Below, in pieces: positions 8,879-17,962 of a DNA stretch of 49,913 bases (its first letter is position 1; each line of letters starts with the position of its first letter). The stretch comes from MD308 sp051888795 (GTDB lineage Bacteria > Bacillota > Clostridia > Lachnospirales > Lachnospiraceae). The position numbers were made by a program, and so were the translations under genes. A model generated the notes under the pieces. It saw nothing but the letters and a program-made list of their open reading frames with translations, ran no database searches and was not told the DNA's origin. Where the stretch lies: positions 1 through 49,913 of the forward strand of contig JBJFCD010000128.1 in NCBI GenBank assembly GCA_051888795.1, given 5' to 3'.

Positions 8879-9757
8879 ATGGGTAAAAAGACATTAAATG
8901 GCAGACAGCGCACATTTCTGCTCATTACAATACCAATCGTAGCATTATTTTTCTGTTTTAATACACTGCCATTGATCAAAGGTGTGATTTACAGTTTTAC
9001 TAACTTTAAAGGATATGGAAATTTTGACTGGGTAGGTCTCAGAAACTATAAAGACTTGTTCACAGATTCAAGAGTCTGGGGCTCTTATCTGTTTACATTT
9101 AAACTTGCAATCGCAGCAACAATTGTTACAAATGTCATCAGCCTTTTGCTTGCACTGGGATTGAACAGCAAAATCAAATTCAAAAGTGCACTGCGCGGAG
9201 CTTATTTTATTCCGAACGTACTTGGAGCACTGGTTGTAGGTTATATTTTCAATTACTTCTTTACATACATTCTTCCGGTATTCGGAAAAATGATCGGCAG
9301 CCCAACACTTAGTTCCAGTATGCTGTCCAATGAGAATCTTGCATGGATCGCAGTAGTGATCGTATGTGCATGGCAGGCAATCGCGATGAATACGATTATT
9401 TACATTTCCGGTCTGCAGACAGTTCCGGAGGATGTATACGAGGCAGGAGCTATTGACGGAGCAACAGGATTTAAGAAGTTTATGAACCTGACATTCCCAC
9501 TGATCATTCCATTTTTCTCCATCAACATGGTTCTTTGTGTCAAGAACTTCCTGATGGTATTTGATCAGATCATGGCATTGACAAAAGGTGGTCCGGCTCA
9601 GAGTACAGAGTCTATCTCTTACCTCATTTACAATAACGGTATGGGCGGCGGCCAGTTTGGATTCCAGAGTGCCAATGCAGTTATCTTCTTTATTGTTATT
9701 GTAATCATTTCAGTATTACAGATGAACATCACAGGAAAGAAGGAGGAGCAGTTATAA
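8879..9757 (+). CDS. ABC sugar transporter permease (MsmF-like)
   Basis: 292 residues with six predicted membrane helices. The inner-membrane EAA loop is EDVYEAGAIDGATGFKKFMN, which docks to the ATPase. AGGAGAG lies upstream, 18 nt after the binding-protein stop. Its TAA shares a base with the ATG of the next permease (TAATG), showing translational coupling. It forms a heterodimer with the next gene product to move alpha-galactosides inward. Confidence 0.94.
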   Translation: MGKKTLNGRQRTFLLITIPIVALFFCFNTLPLIKGVIYSFTNFKGYGNFDWVGLRNYKDLFTDSRVWGSYLFTFKLAIAATIVTNVISLLLALGLNSKIKFKSALRGAYFIPNVLGALVVGYIFNYFFTYILPVFGKMIGSPTLSSSMLSNENLAWIAVVIVCAWQAIAMNTIIYISGLQTVPEDVYEAGAIDGATGFKKFMNLTFPLIIPFFSINMVLCVKNFLMVFDQIMALTKGGPAQSTESISYLIYNNGMGGGQFGFQSANAVIFFIVIVIISVLQMNITGKKEEQL

Positions 9758-10599
9758 TGAAAACAAAGGTAAAAGAAAGAGTAAACTGGCCTTTGACAAT
9801 CTTATTGATTGTCGGATTGATCACTGTAGCATTCCCGTTATATATGACATTAGTGATTGCTTTGAAGCAACCTTCAGAGATGACAAATGACATTGCAGGA
9901 ATTTTATCTCTTCCGAAACATTTTAGCTTCAGCAACTTTGCAGAGGCAATGGAGGTTACAGATTTCTGGAATTCTCTCGGAAACAGTGTTCTCATTACAC
10001 TGGTGACAGTAGTCCTTTCTATTCTGATTCATTCCCTTCTCGGATATGCAATCGGAAGAAATAAGGCTCACAGTAAATTTTACAAATTTATCTACTTATA
10101 TGTAGTCAGCGGTATGTTCGTACCGTTTGCAATCCTCATGATGCCTGTTGTAAAGCAGACTGCACAGATGGGACTTGCAAATATGGCAGGTGTTATTATA
10201 TTATATCTGGTGTTCTATATGCCGATGAATGTGCTTCTATACTCCGGTTATCTGACAAATATTCCGATGGCTCTGGAAGAAGCAGCATGCGTGGACGGTG
10301 CAACAACATGGAGCACATACTGGAAAGTTATCTTTCCAATTATGAAGCCGATGCATGCAACTGTTGCGGTACTGACAGCACTCGGAACATGGAACGATGT
10401 TATGACACCACTTGTTATTATGTCGGGAAGTGGGAAAAACACACTGCCTTTAGCGCAGCTTAATTTCCAGACACAGTTTGGAACCAATTATAACCTGGCA
10501 TTTGCTTCTTATCTTCTGGCTCTGTTACCGATCGTGATTTTTTATCTGATCTGCCAGAAGCACATTTTGAACGGTGTAGTAAACGGAGCAGTAAAATAA
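9757..10599 (+). CDS. ABC sugar transporter permease (MsmG-like)
   Basis: 280 residues, six membrane helices, with the EAA loop MALEEAACVDGATTWSTYWK about 90 residues from the end. It starts inside the stop codon of the partner permease, with GGAGGAG 9 nt upstream. Strand, order and size match the second membrane subunit of carbohydrate uptake family-1 transporters. Confidence 0.94.
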   Translation: MKTKVKERVNWPLTILLIVGLITVAFPLYMTLVIALKQPSEMTNDIAGILSLPKHFSFSNFAEAMEVTDFWNSLGNSVLITLVTVVLSILIHSLLGYAIGRNKAHSKFYKFIYLYVVSGMFVPFAILMMPVVKQTAQMGLANMAGVIILYLVFYMPMNVLLYSGYLTNIPMALEEAACVDGATTWSTYWKVIFPIMKPMHATVAVLTALGTWNDVMTPLVIMSGSGKNTLPLAQLNFQTQFGTNYNLAFASYLLALLPIVIFYLICQKHILNGVVNGAVK

Positions 10600-10633
10600 T
10601 CTATATTCATTAAACTTAAGGAGACAGACAAAC

Positions 10634-12817
10634 ATGGGAATTGTATACAGCCAAACAGACAGAACATTTACTTTGCATACAAAGACAACTACTTATCAGA
10701 TGAAAGTGGATGCGTACGGTTTTCTTTTGCATTTGTATTACGGAAAGAAAACGGACGGATGCATGGACTACCTGCTGACTTATTACGACAGAGGATTTTC
10801 CGGTAATCCGTATGCGGTTGGCGAAGACAGGACTTATTCTATGGATGTTCTGCCGCAGGAATTCCCATGTCTTGGAAATGGAGATTACCGGAGTGTGGCT
10901 CTTGCAGTGGAAAATTATGACGGCTCAGGAAGTTGTGATCTTCGGTATAAGTCTCACGAAATAAAAAAAGGAAAATATAGTCTCCCTGGCCTCCCTGCAG
11001 TATATGCAGAGGAGGTCGAGGCGCAGACTTTGGAGATTACTCTGGAGGATGCAGCCACGGGGCTTCAGGCAGTGCTTTTCTACGGAGTATTGCCTGAGTT
11101 TGATATTATTACAAGAAGTGTGAAGATCATAAATAACAGCGGCGGGAAAATGTATCTTGAAAAAGTCTCTACAGAATGCCTTGATTTCCTGTATGGAAAT
11201 TATGATCTTATTACATTTTATGGACGCCATGCGATGGAGAGAAACTACCAGAGAACACCGATATCTCACGGAATTACATCTATCGGAAGCAGAAGAGGGG
11301 CTTCCAGCCATCAATACAATCCGCTTTTGATTCTTGCCGGAGAGGCGACAACGGAAACTTCCGGAAGCTGTTATGCAATGAGCTTTGTATACAGTGGCAA
11401 TTTTAAAGGGGAAGCAGAGAAGGATCAATGCAATCAGACTCGCGTTGTGTTTGGGCTTTCTGATGAAATGTTCCGTTACCCTCTGGAACAGGGAGAAAGT
11501 TTTTATGCACCAGAGGTGATCCTTTCCTATTCGGAGAGTGGACTTAACAGTCTCTCACAGAACCTTCACCGGTGTATCCGAAGTCATGTATGCCGGGGAA
11601 AATATAAAGAAGCAGTGCGCCCGGTACTTATTAACAGCTGGGAAGCTTCTTACTTTGATTTTACAGGAGAAACAATTTACGAACTTGCCAAACAGGCAAA
11701 AGAGGTAAACATCGAAATGCTTGTTATGGATGATGGATGGTTTGGCAAGAGAGAAGATGATAACAGTGGCCTTGGTGACTGGCATGTCAATGAAAAGAAA
11801 CTCGGTGGCACACTTGGAGAACTTATTCAAAAGATCAATGATCTTGGCATTAAATTTGGTATCTGGATTGAGCCGGAGATGATCTCTGAGGACAGTGATC
11901 TGTACCGGGAGCATCCGGACTGGGCGCTTGTCATTCCGGGAAGAGATCCGGTGAGAGCAAGAAATCAGCTTGTGCTGGATTTTTCCAGAAAAGAAGTTGT
12001 GGATTATATTTTTGAAAAAATATGTGATGTGCTGGATCAGGGAAATATTGAATATGTGAAATGGGATATGAACCGCAGCCTTATGGATATTTATTCTTCT
12101 GAGACAAAAGATCAGGGAAGAGTGATGTATGATTATGTACTTGGTCTCTATGATTTTCTGGAGCGGCTTGTGAAGAGATATCCGGATATGCTTATAGAAG
12201 GCTGCAGTGGAGGTGGCGGAAGATTTGATGCAGGAATGCTCTATTATACACCACAGATCTGGTGCAGTGATAATACAGATGCCATTGACCGTCTGAAAAT
12301 TCAGTACGGCACATCTTTTGGATATCCGGTATCAGCAGTCGGTTCCCATGTGTCTGCAGTTCCAAATCACCAGACAGGCAGGATCACATCCATGAAGACG
12401 AGGGGCGTAACTGCAATGGCAGGCACTTTTGGCTATGAGCTTGATCTGAAGGCATTGACTGACGAGGAAAAAGAAGAGATCAGAATGCAGATTGCAGATT
12501 ATCACAGATACGCAGCGCTAATTCAGAATGGTCTTTATTACAGATTGTCCAATCCATTTACAGATGAATTTGGCGCATGGGCATTTGTATCAGAGGACAG
12601 AAGAGAAGTTCTTTTAAATGTAGTTATGCAGGAAATTCACGGAAATATGACAGTCAATTATGTGAAGATGCAGGGACTTAAGCCGAATGCATGGTATGAA
12701 GACACTGCTTCAGGAAAAAGGTACAGAGGAACAGCGCTTATGGAAGCGGGGCTGCCGCTTCCGGTGGAAACAGGAGAGTATCAGGCATACCAGATGCATT
12801 TTACCATTGCAGAGTAA
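10634..12817 (+). CDS. Alpha-galactosidase, GH36
   Basis: 727 residues, the normal size of bacterial GH36 enzymes (RafA/Aga type). It removes terminal alpha-1,6-galactose from melibiose, raffinose and stachyose in the cytoplasm. Visible are an N-terminal beta-sandwich domain, the LVMDDGWFG motif of the catalytic barrel (about 365), the nucleophile in YVKWDMN (Asp478), and the acid/base in CSDNTDA (Asp546). No signal peptide. AAGGAGAC precedes the ATG. It follows the transporter in one transcriptional direction, so imported raffinose would be split to galactose and sucrose, the latter being a substrate for the next enzyme. Confidence 0.95.
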   Translation: MGIVYSQTDRTFTLHTKTTTYQMKVDAYGFLLHLYYGKKTDGCMDYLLTYYDRGFSGNPYAVGEDRTYSMDVLPQEFPCLGNGDYRSVALAVENYDGSGSCDLRYKSHEIKKGKYSLPGLPAVYAEEVEAQTLEITLEDAATGLQAVLFYGVLPEFDIITRSVKIINNSGGKMYLEKVSTECLDFLYGNYDLITFYGRHAMERNYQRTPISHGITSIGSRRGASSHQYNPLLILAGEATTETSGSCYAMSFVYSGNFKGEAEKDQCNQTRVVFGLSDEMFRYPLEQGESFYAPEVILSYSESGLNSLSQNLHRCIRSHVCRGKYKEAVRPVLINSWEASYFDFTGETIYELAKQAKEVNIEMLVMDDGWFGKREDDNSGLGDWHVNEKKLGGTLGELIQKINDLGIKFGIWIEPEMISEDSDLYREHPDWALVIPGRDPVRARNQLVLDFSRKEVVDYIFEKICDVLDQGNIEYVKWDMNRSLMDIYSSETKDQGRVMYDYVLGLYDFLERLVKRYPDMLIEGCSGGGGRFDAGMLYYTPQIWCSDNTDAIDRLKIQYGTSFGYPVSAVGSHVSAVPNHQTGRITSMKTRGVTAMAGTFGYELDLKALTDEEKEEIRMQIADYHRYAALIQNGLYYRLSNPFTDEFGAWAFVSEDRREVLLNVVMQEIHGNMTVNYVKMQGLKPNAWYEDTASGKRYRGTALMEAGLPLPVETGEYQAYQMHFTIAE

Positions 12818-12875
12818 TTTTAAAATTAATTTTGCACATATAAAAGAATTCATGCAAAACAGAGAGGATATTAAA

Positions 12876-14702
12876 ATGTCCAGAGAAGAAGATATATTTG
12901 TAAAAAGATTAGAAAAACATCATGATGAGCTTCGGTGGCTGTACATGGAGCTGTATAGTAATGGCGATATGTTTGCCGAGCTTTGTTCTCAGATGCGAGA
13001 ATATTTCCTGAACCGCCGGCAGCAGTTAAAGAGATTAGATGAATGCCGGGAAAAAGAGCCGGATTGGTTTCGGGAAAAGAACATGTTGGGCATGATGCTT
13101 TATATTGATAATTTTGCCGGGAATATAAACGGAGTGGCAGAAAAACTTCCTTATCTGAAAGAATGCAATGTAAACTGTATTCATCTGATGCCTTTTTTAG
13201 ACACACCAAAAGGGCGATCAGATGGCGGATATGCGGTTTCGGATTTCAGAAAAGTAAGACCCGACCTTGGAACGATGGATGATCTTTCAAAGCTTGCAGA
13301 TCAATGCCACAAAAAAAATATGAATCTCTGTATGGATTTTGTAATGAATCATACATCAGAAGATCATGAATGGGCAAGAAGAGCAAGACAGATGGATGGA
13401 GAATATATGAGCCGGTATTTTTTCTATGATAACAGAGAGATTCCGGATCAGTATGAAAGAACTGTTCCACAGGTATTCCCGACAACAGCCCCGGGAAACT
13501 TTACTTATCTTCCGGAGATAGGGCATTATGTGTTGACAACTTTTTATCCGTATCAATGGGATCTTAATTATGCAAATCCGAGAGTATTTAATGAGATGAT
13601 GTATAATTTCCTTTATCTTGCGAATAAGGGAATTGATATTATTCGGATTGATGCGGTTCCTTATATATGGAAAGAACTGGGAACTCCATGCCGAAATTTA
13701 AGGCAGGTACACACGATTGTGCGGATGATGCGAATGATTGCCGAAATAGTATGTCCTGGCGTGTTACTCTTAGGAGAAGTTGTCATGGAACCGGAAAAGG
13801 TGGTACCGTATTTTGGAACAGTAGAGAAGCCGGAATGCCATATGCTCTACAACGTGACAACAATGGCAACCACATGGAATAGTGTAGCGATGAAAGATGC
13901 AAGACTTTTGAAGAAGCAGATGGATATTGTAAATTCGCTTCCAAAACAGTATACTTTCCTGAATTATCTGAGATGTCATGACGATATCGGATGGGGTCTT
14001 GACTATAGAACTTTAAAGGAATGGGGAATGGAAGAGGCAGAACACAAGCAGTTTTTAAATGATTATTTTACTGGTAACGTTGCGGGAAGTGTCAGCCGAG
14101 GAGAGCTTTATAACAATGATCCGAGACTTAGGGATGCACGTTTCTGCGGAACAACGGCATCTATGTGCGGCGTGGAAAGTGCGTGGGATGAGGAAAGCCT
14201 TTCTCGTGCTATCCGTCTTGATGTGATGCTCCATGCATATATGCTTGTCCAGTCGGGAATTCCTATGTTGTATAGCGGAGATGAAGTAGGGCAGCTCAAT
14301 GATTATTCTTATAAAGAAGAAGCAGATAAGGCACCGGATTCAAGATTCATTCACCGTGGGAAATTCAAGTGGCAGCAGGCAGAGAAGAAAGACGATCCGA
14401 AGAGTGTAGAGGGACAGATTTTTTATGCATTAAAACGGCTCGAAAATATTCGTAGTCACGAGAAAGCTTTTGATAAAGAAGCAGATGTGTATACTTACAA
14501 TGTTTATGAAGATTCTATTCTCTGTATTCTAAGAGAATGTGGAGGAGAAAGATTTATCGGAATTTTTAATTTCAGTGAAAAGACAAAGACTGCATGGATG
14601 CAGGAAGACGGAACATTTAAAGAGCTGATGAGTGATAAGCTTGTCGAACTTAAAGATGTGGAAATCCCGGGATACGGATTCATGTGGTGTAAGAAGATAT
14701 AA
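12876..14702 (+). CDS. Amylosucrase-like GH13 enzyme
   Basis: 608 residues, close to amylosucrases (about 630) and longer than sucrose phosphorylases (about 490). GH13 motifs: nucleophile in IIRIDAVP (Asp259), acid/base in LLLGEVV (Glu301), and stabiliser in RCHDDIGW (His368-Asp369), which is the amylosucrase form of that motif. The helical N-terminal region before MLGMMLYIDNFAG also fits GH13 subfamily 4. The frame is open from 12687, inside the GH36 gene, but AGAGAGGA precedes ATG 12876. It would act on the sucrose released from raffinose, either hydrolysing it or transferring glucose to glucan. Which reaction dominates cannot be read from sequence. Confidence 0.85.
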   Translation: MSREEDIFVKRLEKHHDELRWLYMELYSNGDMFAELCSQMREYFLNRRQQLKRLDECREKEPDWFREKNMLGMMLYIDNFAGNINGVAEKLPYLKECNVNCIHLMPFLDTPKGRSDGGYAVSDFRKVRPDLGTMDDLSKLADQCHKKNMNLCMDFVMNHTSEDHEWARRARQMDGEYMSRYFFYDNREIPDQYERTVPQVFPTTAPGNFTYLPEIGHYVLTTFYPYQWDLNYANPRVFNEMMYNFLYLANKGIDIIRIDAVPYIWKELGTPCRNLRQVHTIVRMMRMIAEIVCPGVLLLGEVVMEPEKVVPYFGTVEKPECHMLYNVTTMATTWNSVAMKDARLLKKQMDIVNSLPKQYTFLNYLRCHDDIGWGLDYRTLKEWGMEEAEHKQFLNDYFTGNVAGSVSRGELYNNDPRLRDARFCGTTASMCGVESAWDEESLSRAIRLDVMLHAYMLVQSGIPMLYSGDEVGQLNDYSYKEEADKAPDSRFIHRGKFKWQQAEKKDDPKSVEGQIFYALKRLENIRSHEKAFDKEADVYTYNVYEDSILCILRECGGERFIGIFNFSEKTKTAWMQEDGTFKELMSDKLVELKDVEIPGYGFMWCKKI

Positions 14703-14733
14703 AACAGCATCCCCTCTATTAAATTATAAATAA

Positions 14734-14775
14734 AAAACGCCAGTGCGGGTAAAACAGCCTGCCTGGCGTTTTAAG
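14734..14775 (+). terminator. Terminator of the alpha-galactoside operon
   Basis: AAAACGCCAG (14734-14743) pairs perfectly with CTGGCGTTTT (14763-14772). The arm ends in a T tract. Confidence 0.85.
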
Positions 14776-14902
14776 CTATTCTTCTTTTTATCGATTATTT
14801 TGAATGTAGTAAGCTTTTTTAAAAACTCTTCTTTTATTTGCGTATGATACAGGTAAAAAAACAAATACTATTTGTGAAATAAAAGAAAGAGAGGATTTTA
14901 TT

Positions 14903-15403
14903 GTGAAAAAATTTAAATTTTTAGTATTGTCGCTAATGATGTGTTTGATTTCGCTACTTGCCGGATGCAGCAGCAATACAACAAGCAGCGCTACTAAGAC
15001 AAATGATGCTAACGAAATTGCTGATAACAACAGTACTGCTAATGATACGGTGACTGAGACTCCGGATCAGGGAAATGAACAGAAAGTACAAAATGAAAAT
15101 ATTTCTGTGGAATCTATAGCTTCTCTTAAAGAGACGATAGATAATGTGATTGCAAAAGTGGATAAAGCAACTCCTTATGAAAATTCTGAAAAGCGGAAGA
15201 ATCAATTTTTTGAACTGAAAAAAGAGCTTAATGCTGTAGAAGAACAGCTAGATGTCTATGATGATTATCTTGATTCACAATATCAGCAGGGAACCCTTTC
15301 ATATGAAGATTATAAAAAATGGGAGCAGAAGCTGGATGAGGCAGAGGATAAAATAGATGCTGCGGAAGATAAGCTGGAGCGGACATTTGGGATAAAAGAT
15401 TAA
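14903..15403 (+). CDS. Small lipoprotein with C-terminal coiled coil
   Basis: 166 residues from a GTG start with AGAGAGGA 8 nt upstream. The signal peptide ends in lipobox LLAGC with Cys22. A Thr/Ser/Asn/Asp-rich linker (about 23-70) leads to a strongly charged alpha-helical domain (about 75-160) rich in Lys, Glu and Leu, with a repeated pattern ending in LDEAEDKIDAAEDKLE, likely a coiled coil. It stands alone. I recognise no family; an envelope spacer or binding role is only a guess. Confidence 0.75.
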   Translation: MKKFKFLVLSLMMCLISLLAGCSSNTTSSATKTNDANEIADNNSTANDTVTETPDQGNEQKVQNENISVESIASLKETIDNVIAKVDKATPYENSEKRKNQFFELKKELNAVEEQLDVYDDYLDSQYQQGTLSYEDYKKWEQKLDEAEDKIDAAEDKLERTFGIKD

Positions 15404-15411
15404 GAGAAGTA

Positions 15412-15549
15412 AAGCTACGCCGAGCCATTCATAGCCCTGCGGGCTATTTCATGTGGGCTGTCGCCCAATAAGTCTAAAATAGAAAATAGCTGGAAGTGCA
15501 TAAATGCCCTCCAGCTATCTCTATTTTATCCTTACTCGGCTTGTAGCTT
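15412..15549. repeat. Multi-hairpin palindromic element
   Basis: An outer stem AAGCTACGCCGAG (15412-15424) with CTCGGC-TT-GTAGCTT (15535-15549) encloses three hairpins: ATAGCCC/GGGCTAT (15431-15447), TGGGC/GCCCA (15454-15467), and a long one with AAAATAG/CTATTTT plus ATAGCTGGA/TCCAGCTAT (15476-15527). It fills the space between the lipoprotein and the convergent rubrerythrin and reaches the latter's stop codon. It could be a bidirectional terminator or a folded mobile repeat. Confidence 0.65.
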
Positions 15550-16090
15550 AACCAAAGTATCTCTTTAAAAGTCCTTCGAATGCTTTTCCGTGACGAGCTT
15601 CGTCTCTTGCCATCTCGTGTACTGTGTCGTGGATTGCGTCGAGGTTAGCAGCTTTTGCACGTTTTGCAAGGTCAAATTTACCTGCTGTAGCACCGTTTTC
15701 TGCGTCTACTCTCATCTCAAGGTTCTTCTTTGTGCTGTCTGTTACAACTTCACCAAGTAATTCTGCGAATTTTGCAGCGTGCTCAGCTTCTTCATAAGCA
15801 GCTTTCTCCCAGTATAATCCGATCTCCGGATATCCTTCTCTATGAGCAACTCTAGCCATTGCAAGATACATACCAACTTCTGAACATTCTCCTTCGAAGT
15901 TTGCTCTTAAATCAGCGAGGATGTCTTCGCTAACACCTTTAGCTACTCCTACAACGTGCTCAGCAGCCCATTCTCTTTCGCCTGTCTGCTCTTTAAACTT
16001 TTCAGCCGGAACACCACATACTGGACATTTCTCCGGTGCAGAATCTCCTTCATGAACATAACCACAAACAGAACATACAAATTTTTTCAT
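15548..16090 (-). CDS. Reverse rubrerythrin
   Basis: 180 residues. An N-terminal rubredoxin domain with Cys6, Cys9, Cys22 and Cys25 comes first, followed by a ferritin-like four-helix domain with the diiron ligands (for example in EGECSEVGMYLAMARVAH and EEAEHAAKF). The order is opposite to classical rubrerythrin and defines reverse rubrerythrins of Clostridia, which reduce hydrogen peroxide and oxygen with electrons from NADH-dependent partners. AGGAG lies 9 nt before ATG. A promoter with an overlapping perfect palindrome lies upstream, and a Fur-family gene follows on the same strand upstream, suggesting peroxide control. Confidence 0.94.
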   Translation of the reverse strand: MKKFVCSVCGYVHEGDSAPEKCPVCGVPAEKFKEQTGEREWAAEHVVGVAKGVSEDILADLRANFEGECSEVGMYLAMARVAHREGYPEIGLYWEKAAYEEAEHAAKFAELLGEVVTDSTKKNLEMRVDAENGATAGKFDLAKRAKAANLDAIHDTVHEMARDEARHGKAFEGLLKRYFG

Positions 16091-16127
16091 AATTTTATTC
16101 TCCTTTACTTTTATAATAATTGTATTG

Positions 16128-16181
16128 AATATCAGTAATAGTTACTGATATTAAGATAACATAGTTGTTGCTTATTGTCAA
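16128..16181 (-). promoter_or_regulatory. Rubrerythrin promoter and operator palindrome
   Basis: On the minus strand, TTGACA (16176-16181) and TATCTT (16153-16158) are 17 nt apart. Directly after the -10 box is a perfect palindrome with 11-nt arms, AATATCAGTAA (16128-16138) and TTACTGATATT (16142-16152), around a 3-nt centre. A repressor bound there would cover the transcription start. PerR is the obvious candidate from the neighbouring gene, but the sequence is not a textbook PerR box. Confidence 0.65.
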
Positions 16182-16188
16182 TCTGTAA

Positions 16189-16596
16189 TTATATAATTTT
16201 TTTTCTTTTCTCCATACAGTGCGAGCAAATTCCGTTAAATATGATAGAATGTGAGTTTATTTGACCGTCGAAGTTCTGATTGGCAAGCTGATTTATTTCT
16301 GTAATATGATTGGGAGAAAGTTCCAGATCATATACATTTCCGCATGAGCTGCAAATAACATGATAATGAGGGTCTGTTCGGCCATCAAAACGGTCTCCGC
16401 CATTAGGAGTTGTTATTTTGGTTGCTTCTCCCATATCTGCCAGGAGGTTGAGGTTACGATATACAGTGCCAAGGCTGATGTTAGGATATTCTTCTCGTAC
16501 ATGTAAATAAACAGTATCTGCTGTCGGATGCTCGCATGTTTGTGCGAGATATTCCTTAATGGAAGCTCTCTGTCTACTGTATTTTAAGGCAGCCAT
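16189..16596 (-). CDS. Fur family regulator, PerR-like
   Basis: 135 residues with the Fur fold: N-terminal winged helix (YSRQRASIKEYLAQTCEHPT; NISLGTVYRNLNLL recognition helix) and a C-terminal dimer domain with metal-binding HYHVICSSCGNVYDL and a second CSHC pair near the end, the structural zinc site. Of Fur, Zur and PerR, PerR is favoured because the gene sits next to a peroxide-reducing rubrerythrin. AGGAGAG precedes the ATG, and a Fur-like box overlaps the upstream region, which suggests autoregulation. Confidence 0.9.
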   Translation of the reverse strand: MAALKYSRQRASIKEYLAQTCEHPTADTVYLHVREEYPNISLGTVYRNLNLLADMGEATKITTPNGGDRFDGRTDPHYHVICSSCGNVYDLELSPNHITEINQLANQNFDGQINSHSIIFNGICSHCMEKRKKII

Positions 16597-16612
16597 AGTT
16601 CTCTCCTTTCAA

Positions 16613-16635
16613 CTAATAATGATAACAGTTATTAA
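16613..16635 (-). promoter_or_regulatory. Fur/PerR-like box upstream of the Fur-family gene
   Basis: Read on the minus strand, TAATAACTGTTATCATTATTAG resembles the Fur/PerR consensus of interleaved ATAAT half-sites (TTATAATNATTATAA type). It lies about 20 nt before the start codon. Confidence 0.5.
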
Positions 16636-16683
16636 AATTATGATATAGTAGAAATTAAATTTTGTCAACGATTATCTTTGTAA

Positions 16684-16832
16684 TGTAACAATTTGTAACA
16701 AATATATGGTAAAAAAAGAAAGAAATATGTAAAAGGATGTCAATATATGTAAATGGATTATCGATAAATACACTTGACACACATGAGTAACATGTTATAA
16801 TTAGTTCGTAACGAATGTAACAATTCTGTAAC
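16684..16832 (+). promoter_or_regulatory. WalR-like box array and promoter of the NlpC/P60 gene
   Basis: A strong promoter TTGACA (16774-16779), 16 nt, TATAAT (16796-16801). Around it are TGTAAC/TGTAAA-type hexamers at 16684, 16694, 16728, 16738 (TGTCAA) and 16748, spaced 10 nt within groups, and an exact TGTAAC-N5-TGTAAC at 16816-16832 just past the start site. The last matches the WalR (YycF) consensus TGTWAH-N5-TGTWAH. WalR controls cell-wall hydrolases in Firmicutes, which is what the next gene encodes. Confidence 0.6.
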
Positions 16833-16868
16833 ATTTACAAAAGATAAGAAAACATAAGGAGGTTATTT

Positions 16869-17798
16869 ATGTATTCGAATCTTAGAAAGGGATTGTTCTT
16901 AGTTACTTTTTCAGGAGCTGTCATATTGCTTCCGATGACAGCGCATGCGGCAGATACAGAAAATGGACTGCCGGGTGTTGGAATTGAAGAGGTACTGAAT
17001 GATTGTTATTCTTCAGGGAAAAATATAGAAGTTGAAGAATATCTGGTACCAACGAAAAAGGGTGAGTATTTAGATATGGCATTTGCAGATGTAGACTCAT
17101 TTCTCTATGTGAGAAGTGAACCTACAGTGCAAAGCGAGTGGGTTGGCAAATTATATCCCGATGATGCGGCAAAGATTTTAGGACCTGTTGGTGAATGGAC
17201 AAAGGTTCAATCCGGTACAGTCACAGGATATGTATATTCTGAATATATTACAGTAGGAAACCATGCAGAGGAAAAGGCTCAGGAAATTGTAGAAGAGAGT
17301 AGGAAAAAAGAGCCTGAAAAAGATCCGGAAACAGCATTTGAATATGCGGAATCAAAAGAGGAAGAGGAAGCAAGGTTAGAAAAGGAAGCTGAAGAAGCCA
17401 GAAAACGTGAAGAGGAAGAGCGAAAAAAGGCAGAAGAAGAGGCACGGGAAAAAGGAGGATCGGGGCAGGCGGTTGTGGATTATGCCTGTCAGTTTATTGG
17501 AAATCCTTATGTATGGGGTGGAACAAGTTTGACAAATGGAGCAGACTGTTCGGGATTTGTACAATCGGTTTATAAACATTTCGGTATAAATCTTCCGCGG
17601 ACTTCTACAGAGATGCGTAATGCCGGAACCGGAGTGAGCTACAATGAGGCTATTCCCGGAGATATTATCTGCTATGATGGTCATGTGGGAATATATATGG
17701 GCGATGGACAGATTGTAAATGCAATTAACAGTGCTAAAGGCATCGGGATATTGCCAGCCACGTATACGAATATTATTACAGTGAGAAGAATTATGTAG
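16869..17798 (+). CDS. Secreted SH3b-NlpC/P60 peptidoglycan endopeptidase
   Basis: 309 residues. The signal peptide ends near MTAHAAD (about 28). A bacterial SH3 domain (about 75-132) with VDSFLYVRSEP follows, then an 80-residue Glu/Lys-rich coiled-coil linker (about 133-198), then the NlpC/P60 domain with nucleophile Cys227 in GADCSGF and His272 in GHVGIYMG. The third polar residue is Asn284 where many relatives have His; both are known in the family. It should cut gamma-D-Glu bonds in peptidoglycan stems outside the membrane. AGGAGG lies 7 nt before the start. Upstream WalR-like sites suggest control by the wall-homeostasis two-component system. Confidence 0.93.
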   Translation: MYSNLRKGLFLVTFSGAVILLPMTAHAADTENGLPGVGIEEVLNDCYSSGKNIEVEEYLVPTKKGEYLDMAFADVDSFLYVRSEPTVQSEWVGKLYPDDAAKILGPVGEWTKVQSGTVTGYVYSEYITVGNHAEEKAQEIVEESRKKEPEKDPETAFEYAESKEEEEARLEKEAEEARKREEEERKKAEEEAREKGGSGQAVVDYACQFIGNPYVWGGTSLTNGADCSGFVQSVYKHFGINLPRTSTEMRNAGTGVSYNEAIPGDIICYDGHVGIYMGDGQIVNAINSAKGIGILPATYTNIITVRRIM

Positions 17799-17804
17799 TG
17801 AGAG

Positions 17805-17830
17805 CAGCCGGATTATTACCGGCTGTTTTT
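17805..17830 (+). terminator. Terminator of the NlpC/P60 gene
   Basis: CAGCCGG (17805-17811) pairs with CCGGCTG (17819-17825), followed by TTTTT. Confidence 0.88.
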
Positions 17831-17962
17831 GGTGTATAGACTTTATTTATAAAAGACCAGAGTGGTGTTAAATTTAAATCAAATATGTTAAATGAAGGAA
17901 AAATTGCAGAGTGTACAAAATAAACAAAAATGTAACAATTTTCAAAAAAATGAAAAAAGGAC

